A DNA stretch of 64,000 nucleotides from assembly GCA_017521565.1 (NCBI GenBank), contig JAFXCE010000011.1, forward strand, positions 1 through 64,000. Reading direction: 5' to 3'. The DNA comes from Clostridia bacterium. Its GTDB lineage: Bacteria; Bacillota; Clostridia; Christensenellales; Aristaeellaceae. The position numbers were made by a program, and so were the translations under genes. The notes under the pieces are model-generated. The model did not search any database, was not told the origin of the DNA, and saw only the letters and a list, made by a program, of their open reading frames with translations. Shown in pieces: positions 34,080 to 43,046 of the stretch. How positions within the stretch are numbered: position 1 is the first letter of the stretch; every line of letters starts with the position of its first letter.

Positions 34080-35342
34080 ATGAAAAAGCTTATCGCGTGC
34101 CTGCTGATGCTGGCGCTGACTCTATCTGCCGTGAGCGGCATGGCGGAGAGCCTGACCTTCTCCTGGTGGGGCGGGGATGCATGCAACGAAGCGACTCAGG
34201 ATGCGGTTGCCGCGTTTTCCGATGCGACCGGCGTAACCGTGGACAATACCTATTCCTCCGGAAACGGCTGGGAATACAGGATGAGCCAGTATTTTGCGGT
34301 TGGCGCTGCGTTTGATGTGAATCAGATCAACTGGAACTGGCTGTTCTCCTTCGTGAATGAATTTGGAGAGAACCCGTTCTGCGATCTCAATGATGTTGAC
34401 GATGTGATCGATCTGGGACAGTTTGACAAGGCTGCGCTGGCGCAGTGCACCATTGAGGATGAACTGCTGGCGATTCCGGTCTCCATGACCGGCCGCCTCT
34501 TCTGCTGGAACGAAACGGCATGGCAGAAGGCAGGGCTTGAAATCCCCAAGACGCTGGCGGAGCTGATGGCGGCGGGCCCGGTTTTCGCTGAAAAACTGGG
34601 CGATGCGCATTATCCGCTGGCGCTGGATACTTATGATAAGATGTGCCTCATGGTGCATTATCTGCAGTGTAAGTATGGCATGGACTGGGTTGCCGGTGGG
34701 AAGCTCAGCTACACCAGGGAGCAGATCGTGGAAGGCGTGCAGTTTATTCAGGGACTGCAGGATGCGCACGTCATTCCGGCGGCAGAAATCCTGACGGGTG
34801 ACGGCGCGGAGAGCCTTGACAAGAATCCCAAGTGGATGGAAGGCGTCTATGCGGGCGTATGGGCGTGGGATGCCGCGGCGCCTGCGTTTGCCGCCGCGCT
34901 CGGCGAGGGGCAGCGCTTTGTGCTCGGCGAGTATTTCACCGATATCGGCGAGCATCAGGGCGGCTTTACGAAGGTCTCCCTTGCGCTGGCTATTGCTGAT
35001 TCTGCGGCGAGCAGGCCGCTTTCTGCGAAGCTGATTGAATTCCTGCTCAATAGCGAAGAAGGCGTCCGCCTGATGGGCGGGCAGCGCGGCGTTCCGCTTT
35101 CTGCGAAGGCGAAGGCGCTGTGTCAGCAAGAAGGCCTGCTCGATCCGATTGCCCTTGAAGCCAACAACAAGGTGATGGCCTGGTGCAAACATGCAATGGA
35201 TCCGCAGTTTGAGGCGGAAGCGCTCAGGAATGCCGACGGCCTCTATGCCGATGTGTTTGAAAGCCTGTCCACCGGCGACTGCACAGCAGAAGAGACGGCG
35301 GATATGCTGATCGAGGGTATCGAGGACGCACTGGACATGTAA
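34080..35342 (+). CDS. Extracellular solute-binding protein, family 1
   Basis: 420 residues. AAAGGAG lies 10 bases before the ATG at 34080 and 7 before an in-frame TTG at 34077. Signal peptide MKKLIACLLMLALTLSAVSGMAE. The mature part begins LTFSWWGGDACNEATQDAVAAF, the usual family-1 start, and shows NQINWNWLFSF and GVWAWDAAAPAFA. No lipobox Cys is present. No permease or ATPase is adjacent, so its transporter must be elsewhere. Driven by a perfect promoter, so it is probably highly expressed. Ligand likely a sugar or sugar derivative. Confidence 0.85.
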   Translation: MKKLIACLLMLALTLSAVSGMAESLTFSWWGGDACNEATQDAVAAFSDATGVTVDNTYSSGNGWEYRMSQYFAVGAAFDVNQINWNWLFSFVNEFGENPFCDLNDVDDVIDLGQFDKAALAQCTIEDELLAIPVSMTGRLFCWNETAWQKAGLEIPKTLAELMAAGPVFAEKLGDAHYPLALDTYDKMCLMVHYLQCKYGMDWVAGGKLSYTREQIVEGVQFIQGLQDAHVIPAAEILTGDGAESLDKNPKWMEGVYAGVWAWDAAAPAFAAALGEGQRFVLGEYFTDIGEHQGGFTKVSLALAIADSAASRPLSAKLIEFLLNSEEGVRLMGGQRGVPLSAKAKALCQQEGLLDPIALEANNKVMAWCKHAMDPQFEAEALRNADGLYADVFESLSTGDCTAEETADMLIEGIEDALDM

Positions 35343-35372
35343 AGGCGAAGCACGATATCAAGGGTATTAAAG

Positions 35373-35399
35373 CGCTCATCCTTCGGGGTGAGCGTTTTT
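35373..35399 (+). terminator. Terminator after the binding-protein gene
   Basis: Arms CGCTCATCC and GGGTGAGCG around TTCG, tail TTTTT. Confidence 0.85.
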
Positions 35400-35402
35400 C
35401 TG

Positions 35403-35431
35403 TTGCCTGCCAAAAGGGTTTGGCGTATAAT
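35403..35431 (+). promoter_or_regulatory. Promoter of the MBL-tex pair
   Basis: -35 TTGCCT (35403-35408), 17 bp, -10 TATAAT (35426-35431). Confidence 0.7.
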
Positions 35432-35466
35432 AAACCCATACGGAAATCTGCCTGCGGAGGGAAGAT

Positions 35467-36270
35467 ATGGAGAAACTGACTGTGTTGGGAACCGGCTATG
35501 CGCTGGCAACTCGATGCTATAATACCTGCTTTGCGATCACGAATGATTGGGGAACGCTGCTGGTGGACGCCGGAGGCGGCAACGGCATTCTGCGCCAGAT
35601 GGAGGATGCTGGCATCGGCTTTGAGACAGTGCATGACCTGTTCATCACCCATGCGCATCCCGATCATCTGAATGGCGTGGTATGGGTGCTGCGCAAGATC
35701 ATGACCATGATGAACGCGGGCAAATACGACGGCGAACTGCATGTCTGGTGCCATGAGAGCGTTCGGCGCGGTCTTGAAATGATCGGCGAGCTGATGCTGC
35801 AAAAGAAGATGCTCCGGCACATCGGCACGCGCGTGCTGTATCACGATATCAAGGATGGCATGCAGGCGGAGCTCTGTGGATACGACGTGACGTTTTTTGA
35901 TATCGGCTCGACGAAGCTGCTGCAGTTCGGCTTCACAACGACGCTGCAAAGCGGCGAAAAGCTGACCTGTCTGGGTGATGAGCCGTACAATCCTGTGTGT
36001 GAGCGCTATGTAGCGGGCAGCAGCTGGCTGCTGAGCGAGGCGTTCTGCCTGCTTGCGCAGGCTGACGTGTTCAAGCCCTACGAGAAGCACCATTCTACCG
36101 TTGCAGACGCGGCAAAGCTGGCGGCGCAGCTGAATGCTGAGCATCTCGTGCTCTGGCACACCGAGGACAAAAACTATGCCCGCCGCAAGGAGCTGTATAC
36201 GGCGGAGGCGAGGGAATTCTTTGACGGCGATCTGTATGTGCCGTATGATCTGGAGGTCATTGAGCTTTAA
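35467..36270 (+). CDS. MBL-fold metallohydrolase (RNase Z-like)
   Basis: 267 residues. The metal motif is LFITHAHPDHLNG, with later ligands suggested by GDEPYNP and LVLWHTED. The beta-lactamase fold begins LTVLGTGYALATRCYNTCF. Resembles ribonuclease Z-type hydrolases, but the exact substrate is not readable. Its stop shares one base with the tex ATG (TAATG). Confidence 0.82.
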   Translation: MEKLTVLGTGYALATRCYNTCFAITNDWGTLLVDAGGGNGILRQMEDAGIGFETVHDLFITHAHPDHLNGVVWVLRKIMTMMNAGKYDGELHVWCHESVRRGLEMIGELMLQKKMLRHIGTRVLYHDIKDGMQAELCGYDVTFFDIGSTKLLQFGFTTTLQSGEKLTCLGDEPYNPVCERYVAGSSWLLSEAFCLLAQADVFKPYEKHHSTVADAAKLAAQLNAEHLVLWHTEDKNYARRKELYTAEAREFFDGDLYVPYDLEVIEL

Positions 36271-38426
36271 TGGATATCATCGCAATCCTTTCTGAGGAGT
36301 TTGGCGTCAGCAATGCCATAGCGGAGCGCATTGTTGCGCTCATTGACGAGGGCAACACCATCCCGTTCATTGCACGCTACCGCAAGGAGCAGACCGGCGC
36401 AATGGACGACCAGAAGCTGCGCGAGCTCAGCGAGCGGCTGGATTACCTGAGAAGCCTCGATAAGCGCCGCGAGCAGATCGGCGCGGCGATTGAGGAGCAG
36501 GGAAAAATGACGGAGGAAATCCGCGCGATGCTCATCAAGGCGCAGACGCTGGCGGCGCTGGAGGATGTCTATCGTCCCTTCAAGCAGAAGCGCCGCACGC
36601 GCGCGATGATCGCGCGGGAGAAGGGCATAGAGCCGCTGGCGAAGGCGATCATGCTCCAGCGCAGAAATGATGTGCCACAAAAACTGGCGCAGGGCTATGT
36701 CAGCGAGGAAAAGGGCGTTCCTGATATTGCTGCGGCGATTCAGCTGGCGCAGGATATCATCGCGGAGGACATCAGCGACGATGCGAATATCCGCGCTGCC
36801 CTGCGCGCGCTGGCGGGGCGCAGCGGCATCCTGCGCAGCGTGCAGACCAAAAAGGCGGAAGAAACCGAACATGTCTACGGTCAGTACGCCGATTACAAAG
36901 AGCCGGTCATGCGTGCGGCGGATCACCGGATTCTGGCGCTTAACCGCGGCGAGCGGGAGGAAATGCTGAAGGTGACCGTGGAGATCGACGAGGCGCTGGC
37001 GCATCAGACGATCTGCCGCGCGGTGATCAATCCGCCGAGCGCCTGCTGCGATGTGGTGCGTGCAGCGGCGAAGGATGCGTGGGGCCGCCTGATCGGGCCG
37101 TCGCTGGAGCGGGAAATCCGAAGCGAGCTGACCGATCGGGCGAACGCGGGCGCCATCCGCGTGTTCGGCCAGAACCTTGCGCAGCTGCTGATGCAGCCGC
37201 CCGTCCGCGGGAAGGTGACGCTGGGCGTAGATCCGGGTTTCCGCACGGGCTGTAAGCTGGCGGTTGTGGACGAGGCAGGGCGCGTGCTGGAGACCGGCGT
37301 GGGCCATTTCACCATCCCCGGTCAGGACAGGGCCAAGGAAGCGGCGCGGCGGCTGATCCTTTCCATGGCGCGACGGCATGGCGTGACGGCCATTGCGATT
37401 GGCAACGGAACGGCGTCGCGCGAGAGCGAGCAGTTCATTGCGTCGCTGCTGCATGAGCTGCCGGGCGTCAAGTATATGATCGTCAGCGAGGCGGGCGCGA
37501 GCGTCTATTCGGCCAGCAAGCTGGCGGCGGAGGAGTTTCCGGAGTACGACGTGTCCCTGCGCAGCGCGGTGAGCATCGCCCGGCGCATGCAGGATCCGCT
37601 CGCTGAGCTGGTGAAGATCGATCCCAAGGCGATTGGCGTGGGACAATATCAGCACGACCTCAAGCAGGCGGAGCTGGAAAACGCGCTTGACGGCGTGGTG
37701 GAGCGCTGCGTGTCGAGCGTCGGCGTGGATGTGGAGACGGCGTCGGTGCAGCTGCTCACGCATGTGGCGGGCATCGGCAAAGCGCTGGCGGCAAACATCA
37801 TCGCCTATCGCGACGAAAACGGTATCACATCGCGTGCGCAGCTGAGGAAGGTGCCCAAGCTCGGGCCGAAGGCGTATGAACAGTGCGCCGGCTTCCTGCG
37901 CGTGCACGGCAGCAATCCGCTCGACGCGACGGCGGTGCATCCGGAGAGCTATCCGGCGGCGAAGGCGCTGCTTGAAAGGCTCGGATACGATATGAAGGAT
38001 CTGCGCCGGGGCGGCATTGCGGGCGTCCGCGCGCGTGTGGAAAGCGAGGGCGTGGAGAAGCTCGCCAAGGAGCTTGGCGTGGGCGGGATGACCCTGCTGG
38101 ATATTGCGTCGGAGCTGGAAAAGCCGGGACGCGACCCGCGCGAGGATCTGCCGCCGCCTGTGCTGCGCACGGACGTGCTTGACATCAGCGACCTTGCGCC
38201 GGGTATGGAGCTGACCGGAACAGTGCGCAATGTGATCGACTTCGGTGCGTTTGTCGATATCGGTGTGCATCAGGATGGTCTGGTGCATATCTCGCGCATG
38301 GCGGAGCGGTTCATCAAGCATCCCAGCGAGGCGGTAGCCGTCGGCGACGTGGTCAGGGTTTGGGTTGTCGACGTCGACCAGAAGAAGAAACGCATTGCGC
38401 TGACGATGGTGAAGGACAGAATGTGA
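36270..38426 (+). CDS. tex: Tex family RNA-binding transcription accessory protein
   Basis: 718 residues, full length. Tex N-terminal helical domain, a YqgF-like RNase H fold near 310-440 (VTLGVDPGFRTGCKLAVVD), a helix-hairpin-helix region (HVAGIGKALAANIIAYR, VPKLGPKAYEQCAGFLRV) and a C-terminal S1 domain (LTGTVRNVIDFGAFVDIGVHQDGLVHIS). Binds RNA/DNA and affects transcription. Translationally coupled to the MBL gene. Confidence 0.96.
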   Translation: MDIIAILSEEFGVSNAIAERIVALIDEGNTIPFIARYRKEQTGAMDDQKLRELSERLDYLRSLDKRREQIGAAIEEQGKMTEEIRAMLIKAQTLAALEDVYRPFKQKRRTRAMIAREKGIEPLAKAIMLQRRNDVPQKLAQGYVSEEKGVPDIAAAIQLAQDIIAEDISDDANIRAALRALAGRSGILRSVQTKKAEETEHVYGQYADYKEPVMRAADHRILALNRGEREEMLKVTVEIDEALAHQTICRAVINPPSACCDVVRAAAKDAWGRLIGPSLEREIRSELTDRANAGAIRVFGQNLAQLLMQPPVRGKVTLGVDPGFRTGCKLAVVDEAGRVLETGVGHFTIPGQDRAKEAARRLILSMARRHGVTAIAIGNGTASRESEQFIASLLHELPGVKYMIVSEAGASVYSASKLAAEEFPEYDVSLRSAVSIARRMQDPLAELVKIDPKAIGVGQYQHDLKQAELENALDGVVERCVSSVGVDVETASVQLLTHVAGIGKALAANIIAYRDENGITSRAQLRKVPKLGPKAYEQCAGFLRVHGSNPLDATAVHPESYPAAKALLERLGYDMKDLRRGGIAGVRARVESEGVEKLAKELGVGGMTLLDIASELEKPGRDPREDLPPPVLRTDVLDISDLAPGMELTGTVRNVIDFGAFVDIGVHQDGLVHISRMAERFIKHPSEAVAVGDVVRVWVVDVDQKKKRIALTMVKDRM

Positions 38427-38449
38427 CGCGCAGAAATGGGCATAGATCA

Positions 38450-38475
38450 AGGGCTTCCCTTCCGGGGAAGCCCTT
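38450..38475. terminator. Terminator between tex and the small minus-strand gene
   Basis: Arms AGGGCTTCCC (38450-38459) and GGGAAGCCCT (38465-38474) around TTCCG. The tail is short (TTT), so efficiency is uncertain. Confidence 0.65.
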
Positions 38476-38480
38476 TGCCG

Positions 38481-38747
38481 TTATGATTCACGGTGAAACC
38501 GGATTTCGGATGGGTCGTTGCGCGGATTGCCCTTGCCGATATTGCCTTGCGACTTCTGCTTGTGGATGTTCTGCAATGCGGTATATTGCTCGGCCTCCTG
38601 TCGGTCATGGACGGGGCTTGCTTCAAGGCCTGTGCATTCCGTGGCGCTGGCGACACTGGCATTGCGGGCAAAGGGTTCGTCCGTGTCTGGGGTGATGGGC
38701 GGCGCTTCCCAGACGAAGGGCCGCTGCGTATGCTTGCTTCTGGGCAT
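38481..38747 (-). CDS. Small hydrophilic protein, function unknown
   Basis: 88 residues. A perfect AAAGGAGG stands 7 bases before the ATG at 38747, which is the main reason to accept it. The protein is rich in Arg, Gln, Glu and His, has one central Cys (SATECTGLEASP) and no membrane segment. It lies 49 bases downstream of the RluA gene on the same strand and is probably co-transcribed. No family recognised with confidence. Confidence 0.7.
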   Translation of the reverse strand: MPRSKHTQRPFVWEAPPITPDTDEPFARNASVASATECTGLEASPVHDRQEAEQYTALQNIHKQKSQGNIGKGNPRNDPSEIRFHRES

Positions 38748-38796
38748 GAAAAAACCTCCTTTCGCTGCTATCCAGCATGGCGAAGGGAGGCGATTT

Positions 38797-39705
38797 TTAT
38801 GTGGATGATTTGCAAAGCAGCGCAGAAAGCGCATCAGGAAGCGGTTCGTCAAGCGCGATGCGTTCTTTGGTGATCGGGTGAATCAGCGAGAGATGAGCCG
38901 AGTGCAGCGCGAAACGGCCGGGGAGCGCGTCATGCTCCGTTCCATAAAGGTAATCACCGGCGATCGGGCAGCCGATATGCGACAGATGAACCCGGATTTG
39001 GTGTGTGCGCCCGGTTTCAAGGCGCAGGCGAAGCAACGCACGGCTGCCGCAGGTCTGTTCCACGCGATAATGCGTAACGGCGCGCTGCCCCTCTGTGCGC
39101 ACGGCGCGCCTTGCGCCTGTGCCGAGGCGGGCGATGGGCGCGTCGATTATGCCCGCGGTCTCCCGCGGGACGCCCTCGGTGACGGCAAGGTATTCTCTGA
39201 TGAAGCTGCCGGTATGCAGCTGCGCGGTGAGCAGACGCTGCGCATGCGCATGCCTTGCGACGCACATCAGCCCGCTGGTGCCCTTGTCGAGCCGATTGAC
39301 CGGATGATAGACGAATGTGGCGGGATCGGCATGGAGCATGGCGATAACCTGCTCACGCAGGGTGTCGGTTGCGATGTGGCTGGCCGGCAGCGTGGGCAGC
39401 GGCGCGCCCTTGCTGACGATCAGCAGATCCTCGTCCTGGTGCCGGATAAAGGAGGGAGGAAGATTCTGCTGCGGCACAGAGACGGGCGCATCTTCCTGCA
39501 GCAGGTCGCTGGGAAGGCGGATTTCAATGATCTCACCCGCATGGACGATTCTGTCCGCGCGCACGGGTATATCGTGAATGCGGATGGCATTGAGCACCTT
39601 GAGGCGGCGGAAGGCATGCTGCCCCAGCTGAAACCGGCGGGGGACGACGCTGCGCACAGCGCGCCCGTCATCTTCCTGCGTGACGGTGTAATGCAGCAGC
39701 CGCAT
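38797..39705 (-). CDS. RluA-family pseudouridine synthase
   Basis: 302 residues from ATG 39705 with GGGAGGGAG upstream; a start at 39774 is less likely. N-terminal S4-like RNA-binding part (VVPRRFQLGQHAFRRLKVLNAIRIHD), catalytic motif NRLDKGTSGLMCVA with the Asp nucleophile, and HQIRVHLSHIGCPIAGDYLYG. Modifies uridine in rRNA or tRNA; the target site is not readable. Confidence 0.92.
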   Translation of the reverse strand: MRLLHYTVTQEDDGRAVRSVVPRRFQLGQHAFRRLKVLNAIRIHDIPVRADRIVHAGEIIEIRLPSDLLQEDAPVSVPQQNLPPSFIRHQDEDLLIVSKGAPLPTLPASHIATDTLREQVIAMLHADPATFVYHPVNRLDKGTSGLMCVARHAHAQRLLTAQLHTGSFIREYLAVTEGVPRETAGIIDAPIARLGTGARRAVRTEGQRAVTHYRVEQTCGSRALLRLRLETGRTHQIRVHLSHIGCPIAGDYLYGTEHDALPGRFALHSAHLSLIHPITKERIALDEPLPDALSALLCKSST

Positions 39706-39855
39706 CGTCTCCCTCCCTTCGCCTGATATGGCGGTATTATACCACAGAGTGCGGTCAATTGACAAAGACTGCACGGAAAGTGTAGAATAAAATCAGATGA
39801 AACAGAAATACTGCGCGGCGGCAAGGGCTGTCTGCGCGGAAATGGAGTACGGGTT

Positions 39856-40719
39856 ATGAACGCATATACCGCGTTTGAGCATCGCAGGGAGACGCTTCAG
39901 GCGCAGCTGGCGCAGGCGCAGACGATCGACGAGGCGCTCTCCTGCTGCGTGATGGCGCTTGAGCAGGTGGCCTGCGAACTGGCGCAGGACGAGCAGGACG
40001 AACAGGCGCGCCAGCGCCAGCAGGCTGTGATGGCGCTGGCCAGGCGCGCGCCGCAGCTTTTGCGCGGCGTGACCGCGCGGGGCGAACTGGTCCTTGAAGA
40101 ACCTGCGATACAGGAAGAGGCGAAGCAGGACAAGCTGCGCCGCTATGGCATGCTGCTGGGTGCAGGACTATTGGCGTCGCTGGCGGTGCATGAGCTGATC
40201 AAGGGAGAGACGCTCTTTGCCGCCTTGCAGCTGGTGGGCGGCGCGCTGGTTCTGCTGTGCGGCATGCGGCAAAGGGAAACGCCTGCCGATGCCCGCGTCA
40301 GGGCGCGTGCCGCGGCGATTGCGGATGCGCAAGCGCTGACTCGAATGCTGGGCGAGCTTTGTCAGGCAGCGGATATCTGCGTGAGCGACCTGATGCTGCT
40401 TGAGCATGAGGCGGGCGCGGCGCGCCTTTCCGGCACGGCGGACGAGGCGATGATCGATCTGCTTGTGGCGCTGATGGAGGCAAAGGCGAGCGGGCGCGAT
40501 GAACTGGCGATGCGCAGCCTGTCTCAGGCGGAGCAGTATCTTCGGATGCTGGGTGTGGAGATCGTTCCCTACAGCGAGGAAAGCGCAAGCCTGTTTGATA
40601 TCCTGCCCACGATGGGCGAGGCAAGGACGATTCGCCCCGCGCTGAAAAAGGACGGCGCATTGCTGCGCCGCGGGACGGCGGCCTGCAGGATGGGCGCTGA
40701 AAGGAGCGTGGGCGTATGA
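39856..40719 (+). CDS. Membrane-hairpin protein of the Hsp70-like unit, unknown
   Basis: 287 residues with no recognised family. Residues 1-70 are Gln/Ala-rich and likely coiled coil (LQAQLAQAQTIDEAL). Residues about 98-112 and 120-137 form a tight hydrophobic hairpin (MLLGAGLLASLAVHELI and FAALQLVGGALVLLCGM). The C-terminal 150 residues are helical with acidic stretches. It overlaps the following ATPase gene by four bases (ATGA), so the two are translated together and probably act together at the membrane. Confidence 0.7.
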   Translation: MNAYTAFEHRRETLQAQLAQAQTIDEALSCCVMALEQVACELAQDEQDEQARQRQQAVMALARRAPQLLRGVTARGELVLEEPAIQEEAKQDKLRRYGMLLGAGLLASLAVHELIKGETLFAALQLVGGALVLLCGMRQRETPADARVRARAAAIADAQALTRMLGELCQAADICVSDLMLLEHEAGAARLSGTADEAMIDLLVALMEAKASGRDELAMRSLSQAEQYLRMLGVEIVPYSEESASLFDILPTMGEARTIRPALKKDGALLRRGTAACRMGAERSVGV

Positions 40720-42620
40720 AGATACTCGGCTTTGACCTTGGCGATGGCGAAAGCGCTGTCACGCTGCTTGACGAGGATTCCACGGTCGAACCGCGCGTAT
40801 TGCCGCTGCTGGGGCGCAGCAGCATGCTTTCTGCCGTTGGCCGAAAAGATGGCCGGATTGTGGTGGGCGAGGAGGCAAGCGTGCTCGCGGGCGCAGAGAA
40901 CGCTGTGGTGCGCTTTAAATCGCGCTACCTGACCGATCCCGCAGCGGCAGGGGATGTGCGCATGTTTGCGCAGGGCGTTATGCAGGAACTGATCAAGACG
41001 GAGCCTGCGCTGATGGCACAGGTCTCGCGGACGGTCGTCGGCTGTCCGGCGGGCTGGGGCGAAGGGCGCAGAGAGCAATATGCTGCGCTGATGGAATCGG
41101 CGGGTTTTCCGAACGTATCGGTTGTCCCGGAGCCGCGCGCGGCGTTCCTGTATGCGCGCCATGCCCGCGGGCTGAGGGTGGATCCTGCGCTGATGCGCCG
41201 CAGCGCGATGGTGATTGACATCGGCTCCTCGACGACGGATTTTGCGTATATCGTCGATGGGCATCAGCAGGATTTGTCGGTCTTTGGGGACACAAATCTG
41301 GGCGGCGGCATATTGGATGAGATGATCCTGCGCCGCGCGGTGATTGCATCGCCGGACAGGGAGGCGCTTGAGCGCGTGATGCAGGAGAGCCCGGCATGGC
41401 GAAGCTACTGCGAGCTGGAGGCGCGCAGGCTCAAGGAGCGCTATTTCCTTGACGAGGAAAAATGGACGAATACGCCGCTGACGCGGCAGGTTGTCGTCTG
41501 CTACGATCAGACGCTGATGCTGGATCTGTCGCTTGACAGGCAGGCTATCGGTGAAATCATCCGCATGCCGTCCGACACGCTGGGCGGGCGCAGCTTCATG
41601 GGCTGTCTTGAGGATGCGCTCCTTGCGGCGGCGAAGGTCAGCAGCGCCTGTGTGCCGCAGGTGGTCATCCTCACAGGCGGCGCGTCGCGCATGGCGTTTT
41701 TTCAGGAGGCCTGCCGGGATGCGTTTTCCGGGAGTCTTCTGGTGCTCTGCCCCGAGCCGGAGTGTTCTATCGCGCGCGGGCTTGCGTATGCGGGGCGTGT
41801 GGATGAGCGGCTTAAGGTATTCAGGCAGGAGGTTGCGTCCATCGCGCGCGGCGAGCGGCTGAGCCGTGTGGTCGCCGCAAGCGTTCACGAGCTGTATGAG
41901 CCGGTGGCGCATGCGCTGTTTGAAACGGCAAAGGATTGCGCGGTCAAGTCGGTCAAGGTCTGGCGGCGCGGCGGCGTCAATACGATTGAGCAGCTGGATG
42001 CGCTGATGGAACACAACATCGCCAAGGCGTTTTCGGGAGAGGATGCGGTCAAGCGCGTAGAGGGCGAGCTGCGGGCATGGACGGACGAATTGATGCGTAC
42101 GCTTGAGGGCGAACTGACAAGCCTGTGCATGCGCTGCGGCGTTCCGCCGGAGAAGATGTCCCTCACGGGCGCAAGGATGGATGCATCGCTGGGCGGGGTG
42201 AAGATTTCGCTGCTGGATGCGATGGGGATGGATATCGTTTCAGGCCTGATGGGCGTGGTGCTGGCCGTGGTGGGCGCGAGCATTTGCGGCGGAGGCGGCA
42301 TTGCACTGGTGGGCACGGGCCCGATCGGTCTGATTGCGGGTGCATCGGCCGGCGTGCTGCTGGCGATTATGGGCAAGGGGAGCATGGAGAAGATGCTGCG
42401 CGGCGTGCAGCTGCCAGTGCTGCTTCGCCAGCTGGTTACGGACGGTGCGGTGCTCAGCGGCATCGACCGACAGCGCGAGGAGATCGAAAAGGCGATCATC
42501 ACGGCGCTGGCTGATCCGCGCAGCGGCTTTGCCGCCCGGCTGGTTGCGAGCCTTTCTGAAACGCTGGGCAATCAGATGGAGAAAATGGCGCAGAACGCGG
42601 AAATGTCGATCTGCGCGTAA
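40716..42620 (+). CDS. Hsp70/actin-fold ATPase with C-terminal membrane hairpin
   Basis: 634 residues. Residues 1-380 form an actin-like ATPase: phosphate-1 LGFDLGDGESAVTLLD, connect-1-like TVVGCPAGWGEGRREQY, phosphate-2 AMVIDIGSSTTDFAYIV, adenosine motif VVILTGGASRMAFF. The DnaK beta-sandwich substrate domain is absent. Instead residues about 390-500 are helical, followed by a long Gly-rich hydrophobic hairpin (about 503-553) and an amphipathic helical tail. This is not DnaK, HscA, MreB or FtsA by layout. Coupled to the gene at 39856. Function unknown; membrane remodelling or a membrane-tethered chaperone are guesses. Confidence 0.8.
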   Translation: MKILGFDLGDGESAVTLLDEDSTVEPRVLPLLGRSSMLSAVGRKDGRIVVGEEASVLAGAENAVVRFKSRYLTDPAAAGDVRMFAQGVMQELIKTEPALMAQVSRTVVGCPAGWGEGRREQYAALMESAGFPNVSVVPEPRAAFLYARHARGLRVDPALMRRSAMVIDIGSSTTDFAYIVDGHQQDLSVFGDTNLGGGILDEMILRRAVIASPDREALERVMQESPAWRSYCELEARRLKERYFLDEEKWTNTPLTRQVVVCYDQTLMLDLSLDRQAIGEIIRMPSDTLGGRSFMGCLEDALLAAAKVSSACVPQVVILTGGASRMAFFQEACRDAFSGSLLVLCPEPECSIARGLAYAGRVDERLKVFRQEVASIARGERLSRVVAASVHELYEPVAHALFETAKDCAVKSVKVWRRGGVNTIEQLDALMEHNIAKAFSGEDAVKRVEGELRAWTDELMRTLEGELTSLCMRCGVPPEKMSLTGARMDASLGGVKISLLDAMGMDIVSGLMGVVLAVVGASICGGGGIALVGTGPIGLIAGASAGVLLAIMGKGSMEKMLRGVQLPVLLRQLVTDGAVLSGIDRQREEIEKAIITALADPRSGFAARLVASLSETLGNQMEKMAQNAEMSICA

Positions 42621-42628
42621 AGCTACAG

Positions 42629-42658
42629 CCCTTCCGCTGCGATGCTGCGGAAGGGTTT
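42629..42658 (+). terminator. Terminator after the Hsp70-like unit
   Basis: Arms CCCTTCCGC (42629-42637) and GCGGAAGGG (42647-42655), short T tail. Confidence 0.65.
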
Positions 42659-42662
42659 ATGC

Positions 42663-42691
42663 TTGACGCAATGCGTAAAAAGAAGTATGAT
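42663..42691 (+). promoter_or_regulatory. Promoter of the DUF896 gene
   Basis: -35 TTGACG (42663-42668), 17 bp, -10 TATGAT (42686-42691). Confidence 0.65.
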
Positions 42692-42745
42692 AATGCTGTA
42701 TCGTTATGAGAAAATCATGGTGAAGAAATAAAGGGGAATGCCATT

Positions 42746-42961
42746 ATGGAAAAAGAGCAGATTGAGCGCATCAACGAGCTGGCGCGCAAGAAGAAAACCG
42801 TCGGCCTGACTGCGGAGGAAATTGAGGAGCAGGCTGCGCTGCGCGCGCAGTATCTGAGGGAGTTCCGCGCGAATATGGAAGCGACCCTGCAGGCCGTGCG
42901 CGTGGAGCAGGCGGACGGAACCTATAAGCCGCTTGAAAAGAAGGTTAAGAAGCTCAACTAA
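42746..42961 (+). CDS. DUF896 (YnzC-like) small protein
   Basis: 71 residues. Matches the family pattern: IERINELARKKKTVGLTAEEIEEQAALRAQYLREFRANM. Cytoplasmic helical hairpin protein; SOS-linked YneB-region homologues are known in Bacillus, but the role is unclear. AAGGGGAATG precedes the ATG. Confidence 0.9.
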   Translation: MEKEQIERINELARKKKTVGLTAEEIEEQAALRAQYLREFRANMEATLQAVRVEQADGTYKPLEKKVKKLN

Positions 42962-43046
42962 AATATACCGTATCCGGCAGAAAACGGGATGAAGGATGGC
43001 AGTTTCTTCGTCTTATAAGCACAGGATAAGAGGGTGGGTGAATCAC

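Noticed and set aside
33731..34186. 151-codon minus-strand frame over the rpiB terminator and binding-protein start
   Set aside because: It reads through a terminator and a consensus promoter and has no motif.
36267..38450. 727-codon minus-strand frame opposite tex
   Set aside because: Arg/His-rich shadow frame with no motif and no ribosome site; tex is complete on the other strand.
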